This document shows positions 24,955 to 34,314 of a stretch of DNA of 64,000 bases, piece after piece. Position 1 is the stretch's first letter; each line of letters starts with the position of its first letter. The position numbers and the translations under genes were made by a program. The stretch comes from Flavobacterium resistens (GTDB taxonomy: Bacteria > Bacteroidota > Bacteroidia > Flavobacteriales > Flavobacteriaceae), in contig NZ_FXTA01000007.1 of the NCBI RefSeq assembly GCF_900182645.1, positions 1 through 64,000 on the forward strand, written 5' to 3'. The notes below the pieces were generated by a model that was given only the letters and a program-made list of their open reading frames with translations, made no database searches and had not been told where the DNA came from.

Positions 24955-26639
24955 TGAAAGTATCTAATAAATTAAATTTAAAGACATTAGGCATTACAAT
25001 TTTTATTTTAATTGTTTTAAATGTTCTCGGAACTTTATTCTTCCATCGTTTTGATTTAACCAAAGACAAACGATATACCTTATCTGAAACTTCTTTAAAT
25101 ATTGTAAAACAGGTTAAAAATCCGTTATCGATTAAGATTTACATGCAGGGTGAACTTCCTGCAGATTTTAGACGTTTACAACAGGAAACCAAACAATTAC
25201 TAGAAGAATTTCAGGCCTATAACAGCAATATTGTTTTCGAATTCGTAAACCCAATGGAAAACGAAGACGAAAGCATGGAAATAGTAAAATCGCTTTACCA
25301 AAAAGGACTTACGCCAGTAAACATTACAGTTGACGATAAAGGAAAGCAATCACAAGCAATGGTTTTTCCATGGGCAATTGCAGTTTACGATAACAAAGAA
25401 GTTAATATCCCATTGTTGAAAAACATTATGGGAGCCAATACGGAGCAAAAAGTAAAAGGATCGATTCAGCATTTAGAATACTCAATTGCTGACGCTATCA
25501 ATAAAATTACAAAAGCCAAGCAAAAGAAAGTAGCTTATATAAAAGGAAACGGTGAATTAAATGAAGTTCATGTTGCTAACTTGCTACGTCAAATCAAAGA
25601 AAGCTATTACATTGGTCCTTTCACATTGGATTCTGTTGCAAAAGATCCAAATGGAACTTTAAACGCTCTTAAAAAATATGACTTGGCTATTATCGCAAAA
25701 CCAACACAAACTTTTTCTGATGAAGAAAAAGAGGTTTTGGATCAGTTTGTTATGAATGGCGGAAAAACAATTTGGTTAATTGATCAAGTTGCTGCTGATA
25801 TGGACAGTTTATACAATCAATCTGGTGCGACTTTGGCTTACCCAAGAGATCTGAATTTGAATGACATGTTCTTTAAATACGGATTTAGAATTAATCCTGA
25901 TTTAGTAAAAGACGAACAAGGAAGTCCATTAAAATTAGCAACTGGAGAACAAGGAAGTGCAACACAGTATCAGAATTTTATCTGGAAATTTGCTCCAATT
26001 GTTATCCCAACAAGCCAACATCCAATTGTGAAAAATTTAGGAGGAGTCAAATTCGATTTTGCTAACCAAATTGACACTTTAAAAAACGGAATCAAAAAAA
26101 CAGTTTTGCTTCAGTCATCACAATATTCTAAAAAAATTGGAAGTCCAACAGAGATCAATTTGAATATTGTGACAGAAAAGACTTCTCCACAAGATTATTT
26201 AAACAAAGGGAATCTTCCGCTTGCTGTTTTGTTAGAAGGTTCTTTCCATTCAGCATTTCAAAATCGCGTTTTACCGTTTAAAGAAAGTTCATTTCAGACA
26301 CAAGGAAAACCAAATAAAATGATTGTGATTGCCGACGGAGATTTGGCAAGAAATCAATTAGACAAAAACATGATGCCAGTAGAATTAGGATATGATCAAC
26401 GTACAGGAAATCTATACGATAATAAAGATTTCATGATGAACTGCATCAATTATTTACTTGACGATACCGGACTTATTAACATTAGAAGCAAAGACGTAGA
26501 ACTGCCTTTATTGGATAAAGATAAAGTTTATGAAAATTACACGGTAACTCAATTCATAACTATCGGACTTCCAATTCTAATTTTATTGGTTTTCGGACTA
26601 GTTTTTACGTTCATTAGAAAAAGAAAATACAGCAAATAG
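24954..26639 (+). CDS. gldG: Gliding-motility ABC transporter substrate-binding protein GldG
   Basis: 561 residues. A membrane segment near 12-30 and a C-terminal membrane anchor near 535-555 flank a large periplasmic domain with the FHRFDLTKDKRYTLS start, IKIYMQGELPADFRRLQQETK, DKGKQSQAMVFPWA and VIADGDLARNQ. This is the GldG/IFT52-like layout. Its start overlaps the gldF stop, so the two are coupled. Partner: GldF membrane permease and GldA ATPase. Confidence 0.94.
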   Translation: MKVSNKLNLKTLGITIFILIVLNVLGTLFFHRFDLTKDKRYTLSETSLNIVKQVKNPLSIKIYMQGELPADFRRLQQETKQLLEEFQAYNSNIVFEFVNPMENEDESMEIVKSLYQKGLTPVNITVDDKGKQSQAMVFPWAIAVYDNKEVNIPLLKNIMGANTEQKVKGSIQHLEYSIADAINKITKAKQKKVAYIKGNGELNEVHVANLLRQIKESYYIGPFTLDSVAKDPNGTLNALKKYDLAIIAKPTQTFSDEEKEVLDQFVMNGGKTIWLIDQVAADMDSLYNQSGATLAYPRDLNLNDMFFKYGFRINPDLVKDEQGSPLKLATGEQGSATQYQNFIWKFAPIVIPTSQHPIVKNLGGVKFDFANQIDTLKNGIKKTVLLQSSQYSKKIGSPTEINLNIVTEKTSPQDYLNKGNLPLAVLLEGSFHSAFQNRVLPFKESSFQTQGKPNKMIVIADGDLARNQLDKNMMPVELGYDQRTGNLYDNKDFMMNCINYLLDDTGLINIRSKDVELPLLDKDKVYENYTVTQFITIGLPILILLVFGLVFTFIRKRKYSK

Positions 26640-26747
26640 ATGTTAATAAAAAAATTGCGAAACTAAGATAGTTTACGATATATTTGTAATCCTTATCTTT
26701 AGTCTCCCAAATCCTAAAGAATACATCAAAAAAATAAAATATAACAG

Positions 26748-27866
26748 ATGAAATTTATAGTATCGAGTTCGTACTTATTAAAACAATTACAAGTTTTAGG
26801 TAGTGTAATCAATAGTAACAACACGTTGCCTATTTTAGACAACTTTTTATTTGAACTAGACAATGATGCGTTGACAGTTTCGGCTTCAGATCTTGAAACT
26901 ACTATGTCGGCTACATTATCAATCGATTCTAAAAGTAAAGGAAGCGTTGCTGTACCAGCTAAACTTTTGCTTGAAATTTTAAAAACGTTTCCAGAACAAC
27001 CTTTAACTTTTACAGTTGAAGATAACAATACAGTTGAAATTAGTTCTAACTCAGGAAAATATGCATTAGCATACGCTGCTGGAGAAGAATTCCCAAAATC
27101 AGTTAGTCTTGAAGATCCGTCTGTAACTCTTGTTCCTGCTGATGTTTTGGCAACTGCTGTAAGCAAAACTATCTTTGCTGCCGGAAATGATGATTTACGT
27201 CCGGTAATGTCTGGAGTATTCTTCCAGTTTTCACCAGAAGGATTAACTTTTGTTGCTACAGATGCTCACAAATTGGTAAAATATGCACGTACAGATGTAA
27301 AAGCATCTCAAGTTGCAGATTTTATTATGCCAAAGAAACCTTTAAATATCTTAAAAAGTATTTTAGGAAGTTCTGATGCTGAAGTAAAAATTGAATACAA
27401 CGATTCAAATGCGACTTTCTCATTTGATAACTATATTTTAATGTGTCGTTTGATCGACGGAAAATATCCAAATTACGAAGCGGTAATTCCAAAAGAAAAT
27501 CCAAACAAATTAATGATTGACCGTTCTTTATTTTTAAGTTCTGTTCGTCGTGTTGCAATTTTCTCAAACAAAACAACACACCAAATTCGTTTAAAAATCG
27601 CTGGAGCGGAATTAAATGTTTCTGCCGAAGATATTGATTACTCAAACAAAGCTGAAGAAAGATTGACTTGTGATTACCAAGGAGATGATCTTCAGATTGG
27701 TTTCAATTCAAGATTTTTAACAGAGATGCTTACTAACTTACAATCTGACATGATTATGTTAGAAATGTCATTACCAAACAGAGCTGGAATCCTTACTCCT
27801 GTTGATGGTCTTGAAGAAGGCGAAACAGTAACAATGCTGGTAATGCCTGTAATGTTAAATAGTTAA
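26748..27866 (+). CDS. dnaN: DNA polymerase III beta sliding clamp
   Basis: 372 residues, three clamp domains, with start MKFIVSSSYLLKQLQVLGSVI, NTLPILDNFLFEL, DDLRPVMSGVFFQ and the C-terminal MLVMPVMLNS matching the DnaN ending. The homodimeric ring holds the replicase on DNA. It lies 108 bp after gldG with its own leader and a terminator at 27971-28006. Confidence 0.97.
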   Translation: MKFIVSSSYLLKQLQVLGSVINSNNTLPILDNFLFELDNDALTVSASDLETTMSATLSIDSKSKGSVAVPAKLLLEILKTFPEQPLTFTVEDNNTVEISSNSGKYALAYAAGEEFPKSVSLEDPSVTLVPADVLATAVSKTIFAAGNDDLRPVMSGVFFQFSPEGLTFVATDAHKLVKYARTDVKASQVADFIMPKKPLNILKSILGSSDAEVKIEYNDSNATFSFDNYILMCRLIDGKYPNYEAVIPKENPNKLMIDRSLFLSSVRRVAIFSNKTTHQIRLKIAGAELNVSAEDIDYSNKAEERLTCDYQGDDLQIGFNSRFLTEMLTNLQSDMIMLEMSLPNRAGILTPVDGLEEGETVTMLVMPVMLNS

Positions 27867-27970
27867 CATCAAAACTTCTTTTTGTTACAGGGATTTTTTT
27901 TAGTTTCGAATTAAAGACATATCATTGTAAAAAAAAATATCGCTATTAACCAACCATTTTTTATACCTAG

Positions 27971-28006
27971 AAACCGCAATTCTTTTTTTAAGATTTGCGG
28001 TTTTTT
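27971..28006 (+). terminator. Terminator of dnaN
   Basis: AAACCGCAA at 27971-27979 pairs with TTGCGGTTT near 27995-28003, followed by T residues, about 105 bp after the dnaN stop. Confidence 0.75.
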
Positions 28007-28023
28007 ATTTAGCTCTGTTTTTT

Positions 28024-28222
28024 GTTTCAGGTTTCAGGTTTTATGTTTCAAGTTGACATACCATATCAGTAATTTCACCGCAAAGAGCGCAATGCCGATA
28101 ATTATCAGGAACGCAAAGTTCGCAAAGTTATTTTTCACATAGCTTTGCGAACTTTGCGTTTACAAACTCAATCTTAATTAAAAAACTTAGCGTGCTTTGC
28201 GGTTAAACTTCAAACCTGAAAC
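28024..28222. repeat. Nested palindromic intergenic repeat (REP/MITE-like)
   Basis: Three inverted-repeat layers share one centre: outer GTTTCAGGTTTCAGG against CAAACCTGAAAC (28211-28222), middle ACCGCAAAG against CTTTGCGGT, inner ACGCAAAGTTCGCAAAG against CTTTGCGAACTTTGCGT. The GCAAAGTTCGCAAAG word is familiar as a dispersed repeat in Bacteroidota genomes. It fills most of the 380 bp gap between dnaN and the DsbA-like gene and has no coding potential. Confidence 0.75.
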
Positions 28223-28246
28223 ATTTTTTTTCCGTAATTTTGCAAT

Positions 28247-28876
28247 ATGAAAATAGAAATTTGGTCGGACATCATGTGTCCGTTTTGTTATATCGGGAAA
28301 AGACAATTAGAATCAGCTTTGGCAAAATTTCCAGAAAATGAATTTGAAATTGAATGGAAAAGCTTTCAGCTCGATCCAACTATTACGCCACAATCCGGAA
28401 AAGACGTTTTCACGTTTTTAGCTGAACGAAAAGGCATGTCACTTGAACAATCTAAAGAAATGCATAAAAGCGTCACAGAACGCGCAAAAAGCGTTGGTTT
28501 AGACTATCATTTTGAAAAAGCTGTCATTTCAAATTCCCTTGAAGCGCATCGTATTATACATTTGGCTAAAACCAAAAATCTTGGTGACGAAATGGAAGAA
28601 ATCTTTTTCAGCGCTTATTTCACTGAAGGCCGCGACTTAAATGACGGTCCAACCTTATTAGAACTTGGCGAAAAAGCAGGCTTGAATAAAGAGGAAATTC
28701 TGGAAGTTTTACAAAACGAGCATTTATATCTACAAAATGTTCATCATGATATCAAAGAAGCACAAGAAATTGGTGTACAAGGCGTTCCGTTTTTTGTTTT
28801 TGATAGAAAATATGCGATTTCTGGTGCTCAGCCTGTTGAAGCTTTTGTAAACACGATTAATGAAGTTCTGAAGTAA
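28247..28876 (+). CDS. DsbA family oxidoreductase (FrnE-like)
   Basis: 209 residues, thioredoxin fold with an all-helical insertion. Active-site CPFC lies at the N-terminus (DIMCPFCYIGK) and the cis-Pro loop is GVQGVPFFVFD. No signal peptide, so it should act in the cytosol like FrnE proteins, which share the SNSLEAHRIIHLA block. An AraC regulator starts 22 bp downstream, suggesting one transcript. Confidence 0.9.
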   Translation: MKIEIWSDIMCPFCYIGKRQLESALAKFPENEFEIEWKSFQLDPTITPQSGKDVFTFLAERKGMSLEQSKEMHKSVTERAKSVGLDYHFEKAVISNSLEAHRIIHLAKTKNLGDEMEEIFFSAYFTEGRDLNDGPTLLELGEKAGLNKEEILEVLQNEHLYLQNVHHDIKEAQEIGVQGVPFFVFDRKYAISGAQPVEAFVNTINEVLK

Positions 28877-28898
28877 TCTTCAATAACTGTTTTGTTTC

Positions 28899-29762
28899 TT
28901 GAAAATGCCAATCAAAAAAGACCAAAATATTCCACTTATTGGACTTCAGGAATTCAAAAAAGACCAAAGCAGATATAACGATCAGCTCTTGTTTAATGAA
29001 TTGCATGGCGAACGCCATATTCATAAACCACATCAGCATGATTTCTTTATTATTGTACTTTTTGATCAGGCAAAAGGCGTTCACAATATTGACTTTATAG
29101 ATTATAAAATCGGCAACCATCAAATTCATTTGCTTTTTCCTGGACAAGTGCATAAATGGAATATCGAACCTGAAACTACAGGTTACCAACTAATGATTGG
29201 CAGAGATTTCTTTGAAAGCTTTTCTAGCAGTTTTAGATTTTCATTTGCCCAATATCACAATCATCCCGTGATTGAGCTTAGTCAGGAATCTTATAATCTT
29301 TTGCATTACGAATTTGATGCAATAAAGAATGAACTTGAAAATGAAGATTGCCTTCAGGAATTGATTAGTTCACGTACCGGCGTTATTGCATCTATCATAA
29401 GCAAAGAAGCCGCAAAAGTATTTCAGAGTCATGATATTTATCAAACAGAACCTCGAATCGCAAAGTTCCAGGAATTAATCGATAATCATTTCAAAGAAGA
29501 GAAATTAGTTTCCTTTTACGCTGCAAAACTTCATATTTCAGCCAACTATCTAAATATTCTCTGCAAGAAACATTTAAAAATTTCAGCTACACAATTAATT
29601 CAGCAGCGAATTGTTCTGGAATCTAAACGACATTTGAAAGCTACAGCCCTTTCAATTAAAGAAATTGCCTTTGAATTAGGTTTTATAGATCATGCCTACT
29701 TTTCAAATTTCTTTAAAGCTCAAACCGGAATCACACCCACTCTTTTCCGTGAACAGTTATAA
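28899..29762 (+). CDS. AraC family transcriptional regulator
   Basis: 287 residues. N-terminal cupin domain with HIHKPHQHDFFIIVLF and FPGQVHKW, then a C-terminal pair of helix-turn-helix motifs (FYAAKLHISANYLNILCKKH and IKEIAFELGFIDHAYFSNFFK) ending in GITPTLFREQL. It follows the DsbA-like gene by 22 bp and precedes the amidohydrolase by about 75 bp. It may control either neighbour; the effector is unknown. Confidence 0.9.
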   Translation: MKMPIKKDQNIPLIGLQEFKKDQSRYNDQLLFNELHGERHIHKPHQHDFFIIVLFDQAKGVHNIDFIDYKIGNHQIHLLFPGQVHKWNIEPETTGYQLMIGRDFFESFSSSFRFSFAQYHNHPVIELSQESYNLLHYEFDAIKNELENEDCLQELISSRTGVIASIISKEAAKVFQSHDIYQTEPRIAKFQELIDNHFKEEKLVSFYAAKLHISANYLNILCKKHLKISATQLIQQRIVLESKRHLKATALSIKEIAFELGFIDHAYFSNFFKAQTGITPTLFREQL

Positions 29763-29838
29763 ATCTTTCAAGCCTTGAGATAAATTTTCTATTCTTGATA
29801 TTTATATGAAGTTTACTTTTGTATACAAATTACTTCGT

Positions 29839-31182
29839 ATGAAAAACTCTGATATTACTCGCAAAGATTTTTTAAGAAATTCAGTTTTAGGCGTTGCCGG
29901 ACTTGCAGTTGGCTCAGGTTTTATAAATTCTGCAACAGCTTCTACAATATCTGAACCAGATTCAAATATAAATATTACTTCAGGCAAAAATTTTACTTTA
30001 AAAAATGTTAGGTTAGAAACTGGCTTCGAATACGAAGAAGGCGAAGTCGTTCGTACTAAAACAGAATTATTCTGCGTTGAAATCAGCGACGGAAAAATCA
30101 AATCAATTTCAGCAAATAAACCGAACGCCCAAGCTATTGATGCAAAAGGTTTTTTAATGCTTCCTGCTTTTCGCGACATGCACATTCATTTGGATAAAAC
30201 ATTTTATGATGATTGGCATGCCGTAAAAAAACGAACTGGTGGTGTAAAAGGAATGATTGCTCTAGAACAGCAAATTTTGCCTGAAATGCTTAAAAACTCC
30301 ACTCAAAAAGCGGAGAAATTAATTGAGTTATTGCAATCGCACGGAACTTCATTTGCCCGAAGCCATGTAAATATTGAACCTACTTCAAAATTGCAGTCTT
30401 TAAAAAATCTGCAAAAAGCTTTAGAAAACAAGAAAACTACTTTTGGTGCTGAATTAGTTGCTTTTCCGCAACATGGTGTCTTTTATACTGATTCCGTTCC
30501 TTATTTGAAAGAAGCTGCGAAAATGGATATAGATTTCATTGGCGGACTTGATCCTTTTTCGATTGACGGAGCCATTGAAAAAACAATTGACTTTACAGTA
30601 CAATTGGCTTTAGACAATAATAAAGGAATTGATATTCATTTACATGAATCTGGAGAATCTGGGATAAAAACAATAGAATATCTAATTGCAAAAGTAAACG
30701 AAAATACAAACTTAAAAGGAAAGACTTTTTTAAGCCATTGCTTTGCTCTTGGAAAATTGGAAAAATCCAAACAAGAAGAAATGGCTGAAAAATTAAGCGC
30801 AGCCCAGATTGGTATAGTTTCTACAATTCCTTTCGGAAGTTTGGTAATGCCAATTCCAACTTTAATGAAAGCTGGTGTAAATGTAATGACCGGAAATGAC
30901 AGCATTATTGATCATTGGAACACGTTTGGGACAGGAAGCGTTTTACAAAAAGCCAATCTTGCAGCACAATTATATGGGCATGTGACAGAATTTAACTTAT
31001 CGCGAATGCTGAAACTAGCAACTTCTGGACTAATTCCTTTAGATGACAAAGGAACTCAGCAATGGCCAAAAGTTGGCGACAAAGCTGATTTAGTATTTTT
31101 GAAAACTAGCTGCTCTGCTGAAGCTGTTTCGAGAATGTCACCTCCAAAAATGCTTATTCACAACGGAAATATTGTTTATTAA
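29839..31182 (+). CDS. Exported amidohydrolase (cytosine-deaminase-like)
   Basis: About 447 residues. The N-terminus TRKDFLRNSVLGVAGLAVGSG resembles a Tat-type signal with RK in place of RR. Metal-binding motifs of the amidohydrolase superfamily are MHIHLDKTF (HxH near residue 120), DIHLHESGE, FLSHCFALG and TGNDSIIDHW, in the order found in cytosine deaminase-like enzymes. An in-frame Met occurs 33 bp earlier (29806), but the Tat-like segment follows the Met at 29839. It has its own terminator at 31233-31259. Substrate unknown; a cyclic amide or aminohydrolase role is inference. Confidence 0.85.
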   Translation: MKNSDITRKDFLRNSVLGVAGLAVGSGFINSATASTISEPDSNINITSGKNFTLKNVRLETGFEYEEGEVVRTKTELFCVEISDGKIKSISANKPNAQAIDAKGFLMLPAFRDMHIHLDKTFYDDWHAVKKRTGGVKGMIALEQQILPEMLKNSTQKAEKLIELLQSHGTSFARSHVNIEPTSKLQSLKNLQKALENKKTTFGAELVAFPQHGVFYTDSVPYLKEAAKMDIDFIGGLDPFSIDGAIEKTIDFTVQLALDNNKGIDIHLHESGESGIKTIEYLIAKVNENTNLKGKTFLSHCFALGKLEKSKQEEMAEKLSAAQIGIVSTIPFGSLVMPIPTLMKAGVNVMTGNDSIIDHWNTFGTGSVLQKANLAAQLYGHVTEFNLSRMLKLATSGLIPLDDKGTQQWPKVGDKADLVFLKTSCSAEAVSRMSPPKMLIHNGNIVY

Positions 31183-31232
31183 CTTGTTTATTTCAAATTA
31201 TTAAACAAACCTACAAATAGTTAATTATTCAG

Positions 31233-31259
31233 AATCCCGATTCATTAAGAATCGGGATT
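31233..31259 (+). terminator. Terminator of the amidohydrolase gene
   Basis: AATCCCGATTC at 31233-31243 pairs perfectly with GAATCGGGATT at 31249-31259 and is followed by T residues. Confidence 0.85.
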
Positions 31260-31408
31260 TTTTTATACAAAAAAAATTCAAACACTAATGAATAATATTT
31301 ACCTTATTTAATTGATTTACAATTATTTAAAAACAGGTAATTCTACTCTATTGTAAGATTATACATTATATTAGTTTTACCAGATCAAATATAAACAACC
31401 ACAAAACA

Positions 31409-32392
31409 ATGGAAAAAAATCAAGATTCATGCATCCCAAACGGATGGGTTGGCGGGTTCCCTCCTGCAAATTCTCCTATGAGATACCCTACCCGCGATTT
31501 ATCCTCTTTGCCAATGTTGGGCAATATGGACAATATTAATTTTCTTCAGCGTCAGCTTGGAGTAAAATGGCCAGAATTTAGCTGGGAAACTTTAAAAGGC
31601 TTTCCAGATACCAAAAGATGTTATCAACAGTTTGCACCATACATTTCCCGAGTGGGATATACAGATGAAGGAAGAGTTTATTCTGTTATTTGTCCGCAAC
31701 AAGGAATTTGGCTTAAAGATGAAATTTGCTTAAATGTTGAAGTAACTGTTACTGGACAAAGAGGTTGGGTAGATGAAAATACCAAAGAACTGGCCTTAGA
31801 TATGACCGTTGAAGGCAAAATCTGGTTTACGCCAAGTGAACATCAAGGTGACAAAATAAAAGAAATTTGGCCTTTACTACGATACAGTCTTCCGAAATTC
31901 CCATTAGATAAGGAAAATGCCATTCGTGTAGTCACTTATGATCCCGGAAATCCCAACCAACCTATTTTTCCGGTAAATAAAGGAATTTCACCTGAATTCA
32001 AAAATCCGGCATTTGCACTTCACGAAGCAGAATCTTACACAACAGGATATATAGCAGTAGAAATTGGAGACATTAAAAAAACTAAAGATTCAATTGTCGA
32101 TGGCTTCAATGAATTAATCATGAAAGCTTTTAACCTGGCTTCTGGTAATATGCTTCAGCCTGGAAATGTGTTATCCTGGAATCTTTGGTTTGTTGAACCA
32201 GCCTTGGTAAATACCGAAGAATGGAAAAATCATGCAGAATACTGGCGAAAATCAATCGATGCGCATCACGGATCTCCAACTGGCGAAGGAACTCACGCCA
32301 GATACTTTGACGGAACATTGTTTAATGCCGAAGAAAGCGAAATAGACAAAATAATACAAGAGATTATTGACTATATAAAATCTCATTTGTAA
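31409..32392 (+). CDS. Uncharacterised 327-residue protein
   Basis: No family recognised. It has no signal peptide or membrane segment. The N-terminus is rich in Gly, Pro and Asn (IPNGWVGGFPPANSPMRYP), followed by mixed alpha/beta sequence with many Trp (about 11), the block PGNPNQPIFPVNKGISPEF, and a C-terminal helix. The His-Gly-rich HHGSPTGEGTHARY near residue 290 could be a metal or ligand site, but that is speculative. It is an isolated gene between two good terminators (31233 and 32401), so it is a monocistronic unit. Confidence 0.7.
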   Translation: MEKNQDSCIPNGWVGGFPPANSPMRYPTRDLSSLPMLGNMDNINFLQRQLGVKWPEFSWETLKGFPDTKRCYQQFAPYISRVGYTDEGRVYSVICPQQGIWLKDEICLNVEVTVTGQRGWVDENTKELALDMTVEGKIWFTPSEHQGDKIKEIWPLLRYSLPKFPLDKENAIRVVTYDPGNPNQPIFPVNKGISPEFKNPAFALHEAESYTTGYIAVEIGDIKKTKDSIVDGFNELIMKAFNLASGNMLQPGNVLSWNLWFVEPALVNTEEWKNHAEYWRKSIDAHHGSPTGEGTHARYFDGTLFNAEESEIDKIIQEIIDYIKSHL

Positions 32393-32400
32393 AACAAAAA

Positions 32401-32432
32401 AAATGGCTAAAGAAATCATTCTTTAGCCATTT
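32401..32432. terminator. Terminator between convergent genes
   Basis: AAATGGCTAAAGA at 32401-32413 pairs with TCTTTAGCCATTT at 32420-32432, flanked by A and T runs. It serves the uncharacterised gene and possibly the MutS-like gene. Confidence 0.85.
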
Positions 32433-32472
32433 TTATTATAATTAAACTTCAGTATGCAAAAACAGGCTGGGT

Positions 32473-34245
32473 TTAAATAACTCCCATTTTCTGCATCAGG
32501 AAAGTGGCGCTTTTATTTTTGCAAATTCCGTTTCTCAATTTGTAGTCAAAATGCAATTCATTGTTTTGGATTTCGACTTCAAAGCATTGATTTTTTAAAA
32601 TATTTGGAAATTCGTTAGTCGTCAAACAAACTTCAATATCATGCGTTGCAATTGCACCTATTGCATTTTTCGCGATTATTTTTTTAACCACTTCAATCGT
32701 TCCGTTTCGTTTGTCATCAGAATTTGTTCCTCTTAAAATTTCATCCAATAAAACAAAAGCCGGACGTTCTTCCAGCGCATCCATAATTTGCTTTAAACGT
32801 TTGATTTCTGCAAAAAAGTACGATTCGCTATCTGCTAAAGAGTCTGATAATCGCATTGAAACTAAAACTGGAAGTGGATGAATATTAGCTTCTGAAGCAC
32901 AAACAACTGAACCGATTCCGCCTAAAACCATATTAACACCTAAACTTCTCAAAAAAGTACTTTTTCCAGACATATTAGATCCTGTTAAAATCACATACGA
33001 TTCTGGATAAAAATAAGTATCATTCCCTACTCTGTTATTTGGATTTAATAGTGGATGACTTAAGTTTTTAAATTCAATTTTATATTCGGAGTTAATCTCT
33101 GGAAATACAAAATCAGGATTATTATAGGCTAGATTTGCCAAACTATTCAAAGCTTCAAATTCGCCAATAATAGCAATCCAATTTTCAAGTTCATGCGAAT
33201 AATCTTCTTTCCATTTTAAAAGCGCTTTCAAAACATGAAGATTAAACAAAAAAGTTCCATTAAAAACAGTTGCTGTAACAAAATTATTAATGGTATCCAT
33301 TCTTGAAAACAATTCAGACAATTGTTTTAAATGTGCACTAGCCGAAATATTTTTAGAAATTAGTTGTTGTTGTAATTCAGCTAATTTTTTAGACTCAAAT
33401 TTTTCCGATTCAATTTTTTCAACCAATAAACCGTATTGCTTAATTATTTTATCAACATTATCCGCCTGCGCAATTTCTGATTTGATACGCTTTATTGACT
33501 GTCCTAAAACAATCATATTAGCAATAAAAATGTATGTCAGATAAGATAATAAAATTGTTTTCGAAGTAACAAAATAGGCAAGTAATACTCCAAAAAACAA
33601 AGCAGGCATTGCAAAAGACAATAAAACTAAAGCTTTAGGTAATGAATTATTTTTAAATGAACTCCAATGAATTATAGAATCGTATGAATACTTACTGTCA
33701 GAACTGACAGTTGCCAATGCTAAAAAATCCTGGCGCCAGTCGATCTTAGTTTTAAGTTCATCAACAGCTTTTTGATTTTCTAAAATAATCTCATTTGGAA
33801 AAAGATGCAGCAATTGATTTGCCAATGTTTTTTTTCCGACAAATGTCGCAGTTCTATTTAAATTTTGAAATAAAGAATGATCGCCAAAAATATCTAAATC
33901 ATAAGCGTATGGATGATGAAAATCATTGAATTCTATTCCGTTTTCAAAAGGTATTTTTTCTCTTTTTAAATACGAAATCTCATTTTCATTGATTTTTAAA
34001 AGTGCCGTTGTGAGTTGTTTTTGAAAAGATAATTTAGTGTGGATTTTCATTAAAAAAATAAAACCAACAAAAGATAAAAAAGCTACTACGACATACAGCA
34101 AATCATTGGTTTTGATGTAATAAAATAACATAAACAAACAAAGAAAAACTGTTAACAGACGCAAAATACTGATACTGTTGTATCTTTTATTGATTTTATT
34201 ATAAATATTGGAAAAGTGTGTGACTTTATTATGATATACTTCCAT
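32473..34245 (-). CDS. MutS-family ATPase with N-terminal membrane segments
   Basis: 590 residues. The C-terminal MutS ATPase domain has Walker A TGSNMSGKSTFLR near residue 420, Walker B VLLDEILRGTNS with the MutS signature, and IATHDIEVC. The N-terminus has two membrane helix pairs (about 28-65 and 205-250) and a connector/lever-like helical region, but no mismatch-binding domain I. It is therefore not canonical MutS. Bacteroidota genomes commonly carry this membrane MutS-like protein, whose role is unknown. Its promoter lies near 34246-34314. Confidence 0.85.
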   Translation of the reverse strand: MEVYHNKVTHFSNIYNKINKRYNSISILRLLTVFLCLFMLFYYIKTNDLLYVVVAFLSFVGFIFLMKIHTKLSFQKQLTTALLKINENEISYLKREKIPFENGIEFNDFHHPYAYDLDIFGDHSLFQNLNRTATFVGKKTLANQLLHLFPNEIILENQKAVDELKTKIDWRQDFLALATVSSDSKYSYDSIIHWSSFKNNSLPKALVLLSFAMPALFFGVLLAYFVTSKTILLSYLTYIFIANMIVLGQSIKRIKSEIAQADNVDKIIKQYGLLVEKIESEKFESKKLAELQQQLISKNISASAHLKQLSELFSRMDTINNFVTATVFNGTFLFNLHVLKALLKWKEDYSHELENWIAIIGEFEALNSLANLAYNNPDFVFPEINSEYKIEFKNLSHPLLNPNNRVGNDTYFYPESYVILTGSNMSGKSTFLRSLGVNMVLGGIGSVVCASEANIHPLPVLVSMRLSDSLADSESYFFAEIKRLKQIMDALEERPAFVLLDEILRGTNSDDKRNGTIEVVKKIIAKNAIGAIATHDIEVCLTTNEFPNILKNQCFEVEIQNNELHFDYKLRNGICKNKSATFLMQKMGVI

Positions 34246-34314
34246 TTTAAAATTTTATTGAAGTACAAATATATATTTTACACTTTCAAAACTGCTATTA
34301 AAATTATTTATCTT

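Noticed and set aside
26726..27166. 146-residue antisense frame in dnaN
   Set aside because: Overlaps a well-supported essential gene and shows no coding motifs.
28024..28222. CRISPR or riboswitch reading of the palindromic repeat
   Set aside because: Repeats are inverted, not direct with spacers, and no ligand-type conserved loops were seen.
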